Part shown: positions 31,918 to 40,248 of the stretch, in pieces
Numbering within the stretch: the first letter of the stretch is position 1
How the letters are laid out: each line of letters begins with the position of its first letter
The notes under the pieces: model-generated
The model's database searches: none
What the model saw: the letters and a program-made list of their open reading frames with translations, nothing else
Told to the model about the DNA's origin: nothing
Source: a virus
DNA length: 64,000 nucleotides
Virus record (IMG/VR): IMGVR_UViG_3300028392_002058
Location: 32,649 to 96,648 of that record
Direction: 5' to 3' (one strand)
Made by a program: the position numbers and the translations under genes

Positions 31918-32553
31918 TTAGGTGACTGCGTTGCTCAGTGCTTGTTCTATCTCAACCCAATCGTTGAATTTTCTGACAGATATGTCAGAAAAGTCTAGAT
32001 TCCACGGTTGTTTGATCATGTATGTTGCATGCCCAGCTTGAGCACTGATACGGGCTGTGGATTCTGTACTGGTAACGCAGACTGCATATTCGTGTTCTTT
32101 GAACAGGGGATACAGGTTAGCAGTTCTACCAACCACATACAGTTCTTTGAACACACCCGGCATGATCAATTCCAAGTTTGCTCTACGCAATATTGCGCGA
32201 TTCATTTCATTGCTAGACTTTGTATACCCAATGATGACCCAACCTGCTGTGGCCAATTTTGGTAGTATTTGTTCTGAACCCAGCATTGGATATAGTGCGC
32301 CCCATTGCCAAGTTTGTTCGCAAAATTCGCCCATCCAAAGATCTGCCAAATCATCTGGAATGTTTAACCAGTGACCCAGTGTTTCTCTATTTGTAATTCG
32401 ATTGCCTTCGACGCCTTTGAGTCGACCTAGTACAGCAAGCCAGCGGACAAATGCTGTTAATGTGTCAAGGCAAGTATCATCAATGTCGATGATCAGTTTG
32501 CGAGGTAATTCTTCATCCTGCAAGTTCAACACTGACCCCAAGCGGGTGACCAT
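31918..32553 (-). CDS. HAD-like hydrolase
   Basis: 211 aa with LIIDIDDTCLD (nucleophile and acid Asp) and IIGYTKSS for motif II; a helical cap follows. Close in length to phage deoxynucleotidases. Its 3' end and the clpS 5' region overlap by 41 bases: clpS ends inside this gene's N-terminal codons, so the two are translationally coupled. Confidence 0.75.
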   Translation of the reverse strand: MVTRLGSVLNLQDEELPRKLIIDIDDTCLDTLTAFVRWLAVLGRLKGVEGNRITNRETLGHWLNIPDDLADLWMGEFCEQTWQWGALYPMLGSEQILPKLATAGWVIIGYTKSSNEMNRAILRRANLELIMPGVFKELYVVGRTANLYPLFKEHEYAVCVTSTESTARISAQAGHATYMIKQPWNLDFSDISVRKFNDWVEIEQALSNAVT

Positions 32554-32824
32554 TGGTACGGGCTATTTGCGTAGATTCCATGGCCTTTTGTTCAGCTACT
32601 TCAAACGAATAAATTCCGGCTGTGCCCTTGCCCAGCTGATGCACCTGCAACATGATTGCAACTGCACCTTCTTGTGAATGATGAAATATAACTTTGAGTA
32701 GTTCTATAACAAATTCCATTGGTGTGCTGTTGTCGTTTAAAATAACCACGCGAAATTTTTCTGGTTCTTTGACACCAATGATGTTATCTGTCTTGTTAAT
32801 AGTTTCGGTAGCAGTATCTGACAT
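32513..32824 (-). CDS. clpS: ClpS adaptor-like protein
   Basis: 103 aa, the usual ClpS length. Contains FRVVILNDNSTPMEFVIELL (N-end-rule pocket) and VHQLGKGTAGIYSFEVAEQKA. ClpS hands N-degron substrates to ClpA/ClpC. ClpA is not in the window, so the host unfoldase is likely used. It lies next to Hsp20 and clpX, a quality-control cluster. ACTAAATA in the leader may be a late-type element. Confidence 0.93.
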   Translation of the reverse strand: MSDTATETINKTDNIIGVKEPEKFRVVILNDNSTPMEFVIELLKVIFHHSQEGAVAIMLQVHQLGKGTAGIYSFEVAEQKAMESTQIARTNGHPLGVSVELAG

Positions 32825-32857
32825 TTTTTTATGTTCCGTTTAAGTCACTATATTTAG

Positions 32858-32885
32858 TGTGAGCAAGCTTTTGCACTTGCCCACA
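32858..32885. terminator. Hairpin after hsp20
   Basis: Ten-base stem with one mismatch (TGTGAGCAAG / CTTGCCCACA) and an eight-base loop nine bases past the hsp20 stop. A T-rich tract follows only on the plus strand, so its termination role for hsp20 is doubtful. Confidence 0.4.
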
Positions 32886-32893
32886 CATTTTTA

Positions 32894-33322
32894 TTATTCC
32901 GTAATTAAAGGAATTTTCTTAGGCTTGATTTCTTCTGGTACTACCTCGGTTAGATCAATTACCAACATGCCGTCTTTGAGGCTTGCAGTATTGATTTCAA
33001 CTCGGTCACCAATAACGAACTCACGCTTAAAACTGCGATTGGCAATGCCACGATGCAGATACTCTTTGGTATCATCTTCTTGCTTGTTGCCGTTTACAGT
33101 CAGGGTATTTTCTTGCAGGGTTACTTCAATATCTTTTTCTGCAAAGCCAGCAACTGCCATCGTAATACGATATGCATGGTCTTGTAGTTTTTCAATATTG
33201 AAAGGGGGATACCCTGTATTGTTACCATTGCTGGCTTGTAGCAAACGATCCAGTTCGTTGAACATACGATCGAAACCTAAGCCGAAGCGTTGGTAAGGGT
33301 GATGAAGTGTTAGATTAGTCAT
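32894..33322 (-). CDS. hsp20: Small heat-shock protein Hsp20 (alpha-crystallin domain)
   Basis: 142 aa. N-terminal HHPYQRFGLGFDRMFNELD, central alpha-crystallin domain with YRITMAVAGFAEKDIEV and NGNKQEDDTKEYLHRGIANRSF, ending with the conserved C-terminal I-P-L (KKIPLI) motif. A holding chaperone that prevents aggregation. AAGGAG lies seven bases before the ATG, but inside a folded leader that may act as a thermosensor. Confidence 0.95.
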   Translation of the reverse strand: MTNLTLHHPYQRFGLGFDRMFNELDRLLQASNGNNTGYPPFNIEKLQDHAYRITMAVAGFAEKDIEVTLQENTLTVNGNKQEDDTKEYLHRGIANRSFKREFVIGDRVEINTASLKDGMLVIDLTEVVPEEIKPKKIPLITE

Positions 33323-33405
33323 AATAGTCTCCTTATAGCGAGTCTAAACATTGTGAGCTCTTCATGAGCCTCACTGTGCGTTGCCAGCCCTCTTGGCACT
33401 GGCAT
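33319..33405 (-). CDS. 28-aa open frame in the hsp20 leader (possible leaderless peptide)
   Basis: ATG six bases beyond TATAAT, 28 codons (MPVPRGLATHSEAHEELT, continuing to a basic RLAIRRLL end), stop overlapping the hsp20 start as ATGA. It could be a translated leader peptide or a coincidence inside a structured 5' UTR. The exact ATGA join argues mildly for translation. Confidence 0.4.
   Translation of the reverse strand: MPVPRGLATHSEAHEELTMFRLAIRRLL
33323..33405 (-). promoter_or_regulatory. Candidate ROSE-like RNA thermometer in hsp20 5' UTR
   Basis: 83-base leader from the predicted +1. Three hairpins can be drawn: TGCCAG/CTGGCA; GTGAG-CTC/GAG-CTCAC around ATGAA; and a 3' hairpin where UCGCU faces AAGGAG across an AUA loop, extended by UAG/CUA. 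The UYGCU-to-SD pairing with a G.G mismatch is the hallmark of ROSE elements before proteobacterial small heat-shock genes. Prediction only by eye. Confidence 0.6.
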
Positions 33406-33411
33406 AACACA

Positions 33412-33440
33412 ATTATACTTATCTTCTAAACCAAAGTCAA
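33412..33440 (-). promoter_or_regulatory. Sigma70-type promoter of hsp20
   Basis: Minus strand: TTGACT (33435-33440), 17-base spacer, TATAAT (33412-33417), then six bases to an ATG at 33405. Located between the S21 stop and the leader. Confidence 0.9.
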
Positions 33441-33442
33441 AT

Positions 33443-33721
33443 TTAATATAGCCGTTTTCTGCCACCGTCTTTGGCTGGCCTGCGTCCTGCTAATTCATCT
33501 GCTTCAACTTGTTTTAGGTGTCTGCGTCGAGCTTTATTTTTTGTCTGTGTTTTGACAATGTTTGGCTTGACATATTCCATGCGGGCTTTTACTTCTTCCA
33601 GCTTGCCGCTGTCTTGGATTTTCTTTTTAAATTTACGAAGAGCTTTTTCAACATTGCCGTCGTTGATGTAAACTATTGATCCATTAAATTGCGATTCTCT
33701 TTTTGGTGTGTCTCTACTCAT
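33443..33721 (-). CDS. rpsU: Ribosomal protein bS21 homologue
   Basis: 92 aa. SIVYINDGNVEKALRKFKKK and a basic end (KNKARRRHLKQVEADELAGR) match bS21 in sequence and charge. Slightly longer than E. coli S21. Phage S21 copies may join host ribosomes and steer initiation to phage mRNAs, including leaderless or weak-SD messages. That link is inference. Confidence 0.9.
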   Translation of the reverse strand: MSRDTPKRESQFNGSIVYINDGNVEKALRKFKKKIQDSGKLEEVKARMEYVKPNIVKTQTKNKARRRHLKQVEADELAGRRPAKDGGRKRLY

Positions 33722-33730
33722 TGTGTCCTT

Positions 33731-34960
33731 TTATGCCACTATTTCTAAATTTTTGTATACAGTAACAGGCGTGTGGTCTACCACACTTTGTTCAGTAATT
33801 ATAACTTTACTTAATCCTTCTAGAGCCAATTCAGGTAGATTAAACTGTATATCCAGCAAAATTTGCTCGATTATACTGCGTAATCCACGGGCACCAGTTT
33901 TCTTAGTAACACATAAATTAGCAATGGCACTTTTGGATTCTGGAGTAAATTCCAATTCCACTTGATCCATCATAAAAATGGACTTGTATTCTCGTTCAAT
34001 ACTGTCCTCGGGTTCGGACATAATTTTTACCAACTCGTCGATGCCCAATGGATCCAAGCTGGCAACGATTGGTACTCTGCCCATAAATTCTGGAATCATT
34101 CCAAACTTGACAAAGTCTTCGGGCTCCACCGAATGCAACCAGTGACCAGTATCAGCTTCTGCTTTGTCTATGCTGGCACCAAAGCCAATCCGTGTACCAC
34201 CAGTTATTCTTTTCTTCACTTGCTCGTCTAGACCAACAAAGGATCCACCTAGGATGAACAGAATATTTTTTGTGTTGATTACATTTGCATCATGTCCAGG
34301 ATGCTTACGGCCACCGCCTACTGGTACACGACATTCAGTTCCTTCAATTAACTTGAGCAAGGCTTGTTGTACGCCTTCACCTGATACATCGCGGGTGATG
34401 CTTGCGCTTTCACTCTTGCGACCTTTCTTGTCTATTTCGTCAATGTAGATAATGCCTTGTTCAGCTCGTTTAATGTCGCCACCTGCATTTTGCAAAAGTC
34501 GATGGATGACATTTTCAACATCATCGCCAACATATCCACTTTCAGTTAGTGTAGTGGCATCTGCAATTGCAAATGGTACATTGATCCGTTCTGCCAGTTT
34601 CTTGGCCAACAAAGTTTTGCCACTGCCAGTGGGACCTATTAGCAATACATTGCTTTTCTTAATAAGATCAGTATCAACTTGGCCGAGTCGTTTGTAATGA
34701 TTGCGTACTGCCACACTGAGTTGGCGCTTGGCTTCATGTTGTCCAATCACATATCTATCCAAGTACTCTTTGATGTCTCTGGGAGTAGTAGCATCGTCAA
34801 ATTCAGATTTTTCTTCATTGACTTCTTCATTCATTGCTTCTAGGCACAGGTGAATACATTCATTGCAAATGTATGCCTTATCTCCTGCAATCAATGCTTT
34901 TACAGCATCTCTGTGTTTGTTACAGAAACTACAGTTTAATGTTGGTGATTTATCCGCCAA
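33731..34960 (-). CDS. clpX: ClpX ATP-dependent unfoldase
   Basis: 409 aa full-length. Zinc-binding domain C10/C13/C32/C35, Walker A GPTGSGKT (109-116), GYVG pore loop (142-145), Walker [10 protein letters not shown] (170-178), RKH loop (218-220) and the IGF ClpP-docking tripeptide (RIGFGA, 258-260). ClpX with intact IGF should engage host ClpP; no ClpP is seen here. Start codon is TTG with GGAG about eight bases upstream, overlapping the previous gene by 11 bases. Confidence 0.96.
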   Translation of the reverse strand: MADKSPTLNCSFCNKHRDAVKALIAGDKAYICNECIHLCLEAMNEEVNEEKSEFDDATTPRDIKEYLDRYVIGQHEAKRQLSVAVRNHYKRLGQVDTDLIKKSNVLLIGPTGSGKTLLAKKLAERINVPFAIADATTLTESGYVGDDVENVIHRLLQNAGGDIKRAEQGIIYIDEIDKKGRKSESASITRDVSGEGVQQALLKLIEGTECRVPVGGGRKHPGHDANVINTKNILFILGGSFVGLDEQVKKRITGGTRIGFGASIDKAEADTGHWLHSVEPEDFVKFGMIPEFMGRVPIVASLDPLGIDELVKIMSEPEDSIEREYKSIFMMDQVELEFTPESKSAIANLCVTKKTGARGLRSIIEQILLDIQFNLPELALEGLSKVIITEQSVVDHTPVTVYKNLEIVA

Positions 34961-35375
34961 AAGCTGACTCCATGATTTTTATTAGTTCATCATGGTCTTC
35001 AACCCAGGGAATATCAATGGCATTGAGTAGTGCAATAAATTCATCATTGCCTGGCTTGACATAAAATATAACTGGCATGTTTTCTTTACACATGGCCAAT
35101 GCCATCCTGACTTCTTGTTCGCTGGCATGTGCCAGTTCGCATATGATCATGCTACAGTTAGTTGCAATGTGCCAATACCAAACCCAAGTCTTAGGATCTA
35201 CATTGGTCGAATCATTGACATAAAAAGTCAATTGATTATCTTGAATTCCTTTTTCTAATAACTCTATAATAGAGTCTTGCCATGTCTTATCATTGCCAAT
35301 AAGACAAAAGGCAAGTCCACCACCGGGCATGTACAATGTTGGAGGACTGACCACATACACATTTGAATCGTTCAA
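34950..35375 (-). CDS. Nucleoside 2-deoxyribosyltransferase/TIR-like fold protein (tentative)
   Basis: 141 aa starting with TTG behind AAAGG. Rossmann-like: [13 protein letters not shown], a helix, TFYVNDST, then [21 protein letters not shown] and VIFYVKPG, the pattern of NDT/TIR-type nucleotide-binding proteins. The catalytic Glu could be in the ICEL segment. Fold is suggested, not certain. It precedes clpX and overlaps it. Confidence 0.5.
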   Translation of the reverse strand: MNDSNVYVVSPPTLYMPGGGLAFCLIGNDKTWQDSIIELLEKGIQDNQLTFYVNDSTNVDPKTWVWYWHIATNCSMIICELAHASEQEVRMALAMCKENMPVIFYVKPGNDEFIALLNAIDIPWVEDHDELIKIMESAFGG

Positions 35376-35387
35376 GATAAACCTTTG

Positions 35388-36716
35388 TTATTTGTCATCG
35401 CGCTTGGGGAATGTTGCTTGAAACCAACCCTTGGTGCGATGCTCTTTGGCCAGCTTTTCAGTACTGGCCTTATATATTTTATCCAAGTTATCTTCCGACT
35501 GTTGCTCGGAACCTTCTTTAATAGGAGTATCCCATACTTCACCAGGAGTGCCTGGAGGTGCTTCCATTGGTGGCACCTTGACTTCTGCCACAGCCGTAGC
35601 TGTTTTGGTTTCTTCAAACGCTGGTCCTGTTTGTTCCCAACTGCCACTGTCAGGATTTTTAATGCCTTCAAACGGTGGCCAGCTGTCAGTTGTTTCTACC
35701 ACTGGTGCTTGTACAACTTCTATAGGCTGAGCCCAAACTTTTTCCTTGGCTTGCTCTATGGCTGTTGCAAATTCAGCAATGTCTTGTTCGTTGGCAGGAT
35801 ATGGGTTGGCAACCTCTTGTGGTAGGTTTGCTGTCTCATCTGAGTCTACCATTGTTATGGTTGGTTCCTTCTTTTTTGCCTCAACAGATTCCGCCGCAGG
35901 TACTGCAACGACTGCAGGCTGTTCTTCGTCTTGTTTGCGGAACCAAGCAAAACTATACTGACTTGCCAACAATAGCACGACTGCCAAAGGATCAAAGATT
36001 ACAACTATTAAAATAATAACAAAGCGAACTGCCTTTTCTAATGTATTTGTGTCTGGGTCGTCATTGTACAACAAAGCGGCAATGTATTTGATAGGTCCTA
36101 CTTCAGCTTCAACCTTACGCAACTCTGCCGCAATAGGAGCCCGTTGTTCATTGAGCTTGGCAATTTCAACCTGTGACCTGGCAATGTCTGCTTGGATCTG
36201 TGTTCTTTCTTTGGCCTGACGAGTACGCATGGCATTTGCATTCATTGCACCTTGTTCGCCTTTGCTACGGGCAATTGTTTCGTCAATGGTAGCATCCATT
36301 TGCTTGAGTGCCCTGCGGCCAGATTCAATGTTTTCTTTTGCAGTTTTAATTTTCTCATCAAAAATTGCAACCTGTGCAACAACATTGCCTGTTGGTACTG
36401 CTTGGTCCAAGTGTGCTTTGCTGAGGTATCCAAAGATGCCCATGCTGGTGATCATCATGAGGATGATCACTGCAATAAACAGATACAGTCGAATCAACTT
36501 GGGGGCAATACTCCAATTCTGTTTTAACCAAACTGTTGCCACCAGCTTGCCTAGTTCAAGTACTACACCCATAACAATAATAGGAATAACACTGGCCGCA
36601 AAGATTGCAACCAGTCCTGCAACTGAATACCATACTGCAACTGCGGAAATACTTAATCCGCTTAATAGTGCAAACCATGCAGTTAGTTTGTCTGCAAATG
36701 TGATTGTCTTGTTCAT
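35388..36716 (-). CDS. Membrane protein with coiled-coil and proline/Glu-rich tail
   Basis: 442 aa from the ATG overlapping the upstream stop (ATGA). Four membrane segments (about 10-95 and about 210-240) flank a long helical coiled-coil (KIKTAKENIESGRRALKQ and on). The C-terminal 150 residues are low-complexity, acidic and proline-rich. No family recognised; similar topologies occur in T4-like phage hypothetical proteins. Confidence 0.7.
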   Translation of the reverse strand: MNKTITFADKLTAWFALLSGLSISAVAVWYSVAGLVAIFAASVIPIIVMGVVLELGKLVATVWLKQNWSIAPKLIRLYLFIAVIILMMITSMGIFGYLSKAHLDQAVPTGNVVAQVAIFDEKIKTAKENIESGRRALKQMDATIDETIARSKGEQGAMNANAMRTRQAKERTQIQADIARSQVEIAKLNEQRAPIAAELRKVEAEVGPIKYIAALLYNDDPDTNTLEKAVRFVIILIVVIFDPLAVVLLLASQYSFAWFRKQDEEQPAVVAVPAAESVEAKKKEPTITMVDSDETANLPQEVANPYPANEQDIAEFATAIEQAKEKVWAQPIEVVQAPVVETTDSWPPFEGIKNPDSGSWEQTGPAFEETKTATAVAEVKVPPMEAPPGTPGEVWDTPIKEGSEQQSEDNLDKIYKASTEKLAKEHRTKGWFQATFPKRDDK

Positions 36717-37465
36717 AGTGAGTGTGTCCTTGCTAAAAAGCAATGTGGCAAGTCTTCAAATAAAGGCTCGTGTACTAAATTACCATTGATGTCATAATCA
36801 TAGGTTGTATTTTTATTTTGTGGGTTTGGAACAGTTGCATAGGGATTGTAAAGCTCTAGCATACGGTCGTAATAGTTTTGCGGCATAATATCAATGATCA
36901 AATGTGTTCTCCAGGTGTTGCCATAGTTTACAGCAGTATGAATTATTTTGTTATTCAGTTCCCAAACTTCACCTTCGCTGATGTGATTTCGTGTGCCACC
37001 AGTTGTTAAATCATATGATTGGTAGTACAGCCAACAATCGTCATTGGTACTGATTGCAACATTATATCTTCTTGCGTATCGTTGATTGTATCTGGTGTCA
37101 GTGTGCAGTACTGTGTCACCTGTTACAGGTCGCATTCGTGCAAGGTCTGCTTGCACAATTACAGGATCTGCAATACCAGTAAGGCTTGCCAGATACTCGC
37201 ATATGGGCTTTAGAATCTTATTCCAAAGTATTTGAACACTAGGTTGATAGTTTCTAGTCAAAAGTCCAAAGTTATTAGATCCAGATATTTTATTACGAAG
37301 ATCATTGATGGGCAAATATATTAGATGAGTGCCGTCGGCCCGCAGATATCTTTTTGGGTCAACCGCTGGCTCCCAGTCAAATGCCCGTTCCCATTCACGG
37401 TACTTGTCAAATATGGCTGTATCAAACTCTGCTATTTTTCTAGCAGTTAGTCCTGGTTCGTACAT
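36713..37465 (-). CDS. 2OG-Fe(II) oxygenase (aspartyl/asparaginyl hydroxylase-like)
   Basis: 250 aa. H121-T-D123 (VLHTDTRY), distal H176 (NKIIHTAVNYG) and R186 (TWRTHLIIDI): complete facial triad plus 2OG arginine. Starts at the very base where the SNase-like stop ends (37465). Substrate unknown. Confidence 0.82.
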   Translation of the reverse strand: MYEPGLTARKIAEFDTAIFDKYREWERAFDWEPAVDPKRYLRADGTHLIYLPINDLRNKISGSNNFGLLTRNYQPSVQILWNKILKPICEYLASLTGIADPVIVQADLARMRPVTGDTVLHTDTRYNQRYARRYNVAISTNDDCWLYYQSYDLTTGGTRNHISEGEVWELNNKIIHTAVNYGNTWRTHLIIDIMPQNYYDRMLELYNPYATVPNPQNKNTTYDYDINGNLVHEPLFEDLPHCFLARTHSL

Positions 37466-37809
37466 TAATCATCTTCCTCTTCTTCCGGGGCTTGGAAACT
37501 TGTAGCCAAGTTTTGTTCCACTAGTGCCTCGTTGATATTTAATGTAGGTTCACCGGTTTCATTTGCAATGTAGGCCCAACCAAGCACACGGCCTAATTTG
37601 GCTCGTTTGGTAATGATGGGTTCTACTATTAGTCCATCCTTGCAAAGCTCTGTGAGCACAATGCGTACATCGCCATCTTTACCGCATGACGATACGCCAA
37701 ACAGTCTAATCTTTTGACGTGTGTACACATTGAAACCTAGATCTAGTTCTACTTCTAGGGTATCAGTTCCCCGTACTTCTAATAATCTAGCCGAGTATAA
37801 TTTTCTCAT
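37465..37809 (-). CDS. Staphylococcal-nuclease-like domain protein
   Basis: 114 aa. RLLEVRGTDTLEVELDLGFNVYTRQKIRLFGV matches the first strands of the SNase OB fold, but the catalytic aspartate after IRL-G-V is replaced (SSCGKDG). The acidic tail (EEEEDD) follows. Either inactive or divergent. Shares end bases with both neighbours. Confidence 0.7.
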   Translation of the reverse strand: MRKLYSARLLEVRGTDTLEVELDLGFNVYTRQKIRLFGVSSCGKDGDVRIVLTELCKDGLIVEPIITKRAKLGRVLGWAYIANETGEPTLNINEALVEQNLATSFQAPEEEEDD

Positions 37810-38492
37810 TTTTCCTCTTTTGGTTTAGTTCTATAAAAAACATGGTTGCCAATGCGTTGAACCGAATCTTTGACTCGTTGCCAACCTGGTTGCCAGTTTA
37901 TATATGTAGCATGGAAGTGGGTAGCACCGTTAGTCGGATCCTCAATGGCGCTGGGTTCATTGATCAAAACAACTGCTAGTCCAACTGCTTGGTTCCAATG
38001 AAAGCCCACTGGATTTCCAGCGCCAGCGCATACCCACTCAAATTGACAGCCGTTGGGATTGCGCTGTTTGACTACTCCACATACTGTGCGAGCATAGCCT
38101 TCTTCTAGACGGGTGAGCGTTACCTTGGCAACTGCAATCTGTCCTTCCAATGACTCACCTCTGCTTTCATAATAGATATTTTCCGCAAGGCAACGAACTT
38201 GCTTGTCACTGACTGCTTTGCGAATACCACCTATCTCTTCAAGTTGTGAGTTCATTAGTCTGCGAACCCGGTGTTCCCAGGTTTCATTTTCATAACTGTG
38301 AAGCTGACCAGATACCCAGTCAGTAACTGACGTCATACTGTTTGTGTATGCACGACTCTGCGCTTGCGATGGCTGTGCTATTGCTGTCGCAAAAATTACA
38401 AATACAGTTAAAAGTGACAGCGTCACTTTAACTAGCAAAGATTCTACTCTTTGCTTAGACATGCCCAATAAAAATTTATGGTTCATGTGCAT
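37806..38492 (-). CDS. Cell wall hydrolase, SleB family, exported
   Basis: 228 aa. N-terminal signal-like segment (VESLLVKVTLSLLTVFVIFA with an AQA site), then the SleB/hydrolase-2 domain with AENIYYESRGES, VAKVTLTRLEEGYARTVCGV and GATHFHATYINWQPGW; the glutamate of YYESRGES is the probable catalytic acid. An exported muralytic enzyme, likely an endolysin. SD AAGGAGG upstream. Confidence 0.88.
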   Translation of the reverse strand: MHMNHKFLLGMSKQRVESLLVKVTLSLLTVFVIFATAIAQPSQAQSRAYTNSMTSVTDWVSGQLHSYENETWEHRVRRLMNSQLEEIGGIRKAVSDKQVRCLAENIYYESRGESLEGQIAVAKVTLTRLEEGYARTVCGVVKQRNPNGCQFEWVCAGAGNPVGFHWNQAVGLAVVLINEPSAIEDPTNGATHFHATYINWQPGWQRVKDSVQRIGNHVFYRTKPKEEK

Positions 38493-38524
38493 TTTACACC
38501 TCCTTTCATTTGGATTACCTCCAG

Positions 38525-39040
38525 TCAGGCCTTTGACAACAAAGTGTCTAAGACTTCACCTGGGCTCTGGTATCCATGATCAACCTGGGTGTAGGTTATA
38601 TCATGCTTGGCCAAGAGCACCGCAATCCGCCGATCGATCTCAATGCTTGCATTGAGATTATGCACACGGCCATGATCATCGAACCACGGGCCGCGCCCTA
38701 GAAATGCTACAACATTGTTGTAACGCTTCCAGAGTTCTACTACTACCTGCTCCCACTCTACAGGGTAATCCTCCGGAGCATAGATAGCACTCAATAACAC
38801 TGGACTGTCGGTTATTACATAATCGACATGTCCATTAAGTCTATGTAGGCGTTGAATCTGCCTACCAAACACATACGCTTGATTACTAAGCGCAACTGTG
38901 CGGCCTTCCCAGACTAGGTCTTTGGCCACTTCCGTGACCAATTCTACATTCCACCCTCGGCGTTTGGCTTCATGATAAAGTCCTGACGCTAGAGTGCTTT
39001 TACCTGCACCTGGGCCTGCAATGACATTAATTACTTTCAT
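38525..39040 (-). CDS. AAA/NadR-like P-loop ATPase, leaderless
   Basis: 171 aa. Walker A VIAGPGAGKST (about 6-16); a YVITDSPVLL segment for Walker B; a lid-type basic region. Similar to NadR/AAA_28 proteins that phosphorylate nicotinamide riboside or small nucleosides. The ATG at 39040 is six bases past a -10. The first gene of the 39040 unit. Confidence 0.75.
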   Translation of the reverse strand: MKVINVIAGPGAGKSTLASGLYHEAKRRGWNVELVTEVAKDLVWEGRTVALSNQAYVFGRQIQRLHRLNGHVDYVITDSPVLLSAIYAPEDYPVEWEQVVVELWKRYNNVVAFLGRGPWFDDHGRVHNLNASIEIDRRIAVLLAKHDITYTQVDHGYQSPGEVLDTLLSKA

Positions 39041-39046
39041 TATGTT

Positions 39047-39075
39047 ATTGTAGCAAAATACTTATAACAAGTCAA
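39047..39075 (-). promoter_or_regulatory. Sigma70-type promoter, leaderless geometry
   Basis: Minus strand: TTGACT (39070-39075), 17-base spacer, TACAAT (39047-39052), six bases (AACATA), ATG at 39040. Confidence 0.9.
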
Positions 39076-39079
39076 GAAA

Positions 39080-39102
39080 ACAGGGCAACCAATGTGCCCT
39101 GT
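39080..39102 (-). terminator. Hairpin terminator after alpha/beta hydrolase
   Basis: Minus strand: 8-bp stem ACAGGGCA / TGCCCTGT with a 7-base loop and TTTTC following. It insulates the hydrolase from the next promoter. The 100 bases between it and the hydrolase stop hold no gene I can support. Confidence 0.7.
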
Positions 39103-39205
39103 CTAGCGATACCGTATGCGGCGATTCTGATTTTTATACTTCTAAACTACCAGTTAAGTGGTACTTTAAATGACTTTTGATAGAGAAATAACCCAATTTA
39201 AAGGA

Positions 39206-39931
39206 TTACAAAGTGTCGATCCAATTTAGAATTTTTGTGAGTTTGGTTCTGGCCACACCAACATGTGTGCCGTCGGGAATCAGCACATATTTGTTTTTGT
39301 TTGATTTGATTTTTAAATTCAAATAAATTGATTCAAAGAAAAGTTTTTGTGTGATATCTCTTTCGCCACTGATGACCAACACATTGGCAGGCCAATTTAG
39401 ATTTTCCACACTGGTTCGCATGTTGGCAGGACCTTCAGGATTCAGCATCGAATAATAATTTGCCGCTGTGCATTTTAATACCACAATGGATCCGTTGCTG
39501 TCGTAGTCTGCAAAATGTGATTCAACATCGCCCGACTCGGCGTCAATCATGTTTTTGGCATGTGCTACACTCCAACTGTGTATTTTGGCAAACATGGGCA
39601 AATGCACATTGTGTGCAGGCGATAATAGCACAACACCGTCAACTGAATTGACCTGTTGAGAAATATAATACAGAGCCGCATTGGCTCCCATGCTGTGCCC
39701 AATTAAAAATATTCTGGTAGCACCTTGAGATTTTAAATCAACAATGGCCGAATCAATTTGATCTTTACAAGTTTCAAATCTATTATGATAGCATTTGTTA
39801 TCCAATTCACTCCAGGCGTAGGCCTGATAATCAACCAGCCCATGTTCTAATAACTCATTGCTCAGCTGAAAAAGTGTATGATTTTCTCTATTGCCGCTGT
39901 GTTTGCCATGTAGTAAAATGTATGCATCCAT
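39206..39931 (-). CDS. Alpha/beta hydrolase
   Basis: 241 aa. HG motif YILLHGKHSGNREN, nucleophile GHSMGA at about 87-92, acid D in SGERD and H in DGTHVG. Full catalytic triad. Cytoplasmic. Differs clearly from the hydrolase at 9457 in having a longer cap (HSWSVAHAKNMIDAES). Late-type motif TATAAGTA precedes the ATG. Substrate unknown. Confidence 0.88.
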   Translation of the reverse strand: MDAYILLHGKHSGNRENHTLFQLSNELLEHGLVDYQAYAWSELDNKCYHNRFETCKDQIDSAIVDLKSQGATRIFLIGHSMGANAALYYISQQVNSVDGVVLLSPAHNVHLPMFAKIHSWSVAHAKNMIDAESGDVESHFADYDSNGSIVVLKCTAANYYSMLNPEGPANMRTSVENLNWPANVLVISGERDITQKLFFESIYLNLKIKSNKNKYVLIPDGTHVGVARTKLTKILNWIDTL

Positions 39932-39936
39932 GCAAC

Positions 39937-39944
39937 TACTTATA
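39937..39944 (-). promoter_or_regulatory. Late-type promoter motif TATAAGTA
   Basis: Minus strand TATAAGTA, then GTTGC and the hydrolase ATG. The same variant precedes the radical SAM operon (56593-56600). Confidence 0.5.
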
Positions 39945-39950
39945 GGTCAA

Positions 39951-39976
39951 AAGAAATGGGCCGAAGCCCATTTCTT
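39951..39976. terminator. Bidirectional hairpin terminator
   Basis: Perfect 11-bp stem AAGAAATGGGC / GCCCATTTCTT with a CGAA loop (UUCG on the minus strand); T-rich on the plus side and short T run on the minus side. Confidence 0.85.
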
Positions 39977-39992
39977 TTTATTAAATTAAATC

Positions 39993-40232
39993 TTATTCAA
40001 ATTTAACGCCATTGGCGTCCATCCAACTGCCAAAGTACATTTGCCAAACTTGTTTGGCCGGGTCATCTTGTGGCATAATTGCCTTGCCATCGCCTTCAAC
40101 TGCCATCACAGCATCTTTGGCGGCTCTGCATTTTTCTCTATCATCTTCGGGCATGTTTTCTTCGTATACTAAGAATACAGAAAGCAATGCTTCGTAAGTT
40201 GTTGGTTCACCGTTTTTGGTCCAATTTGACAT
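39993..40232 (-). CDS. Hypothetical phage protein
   Basis: 79 aa from the ATG behind AAGGA (MSNWTKNGEPTTYEALL). Contains an acidic block EENMPEDDREKC and aromatic end QMYFGSWMDANG. No family recognised. Follows the secreted nuclease. Confidence 0.6.
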   Translation of the reverse strand: MSNWTKNGEPTTYEALLSVFLVYEENMPEDDREKCRAAKDAVMAVEGDGKAIMPQDDPAKQVWQMYFGSWMDANGVKFE

Positions 40233-40248
40233 TTTATTAATCCTTAAG

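Noticed and set aside
36229-36789. Long plus-strand open frame opposite the membrane/coiled-coil gene
   Set aside because: It lies antisense to a gene with clear membrane segments and coiled coil and with overlaps to its neighbours; composition is that of a shadow frame.
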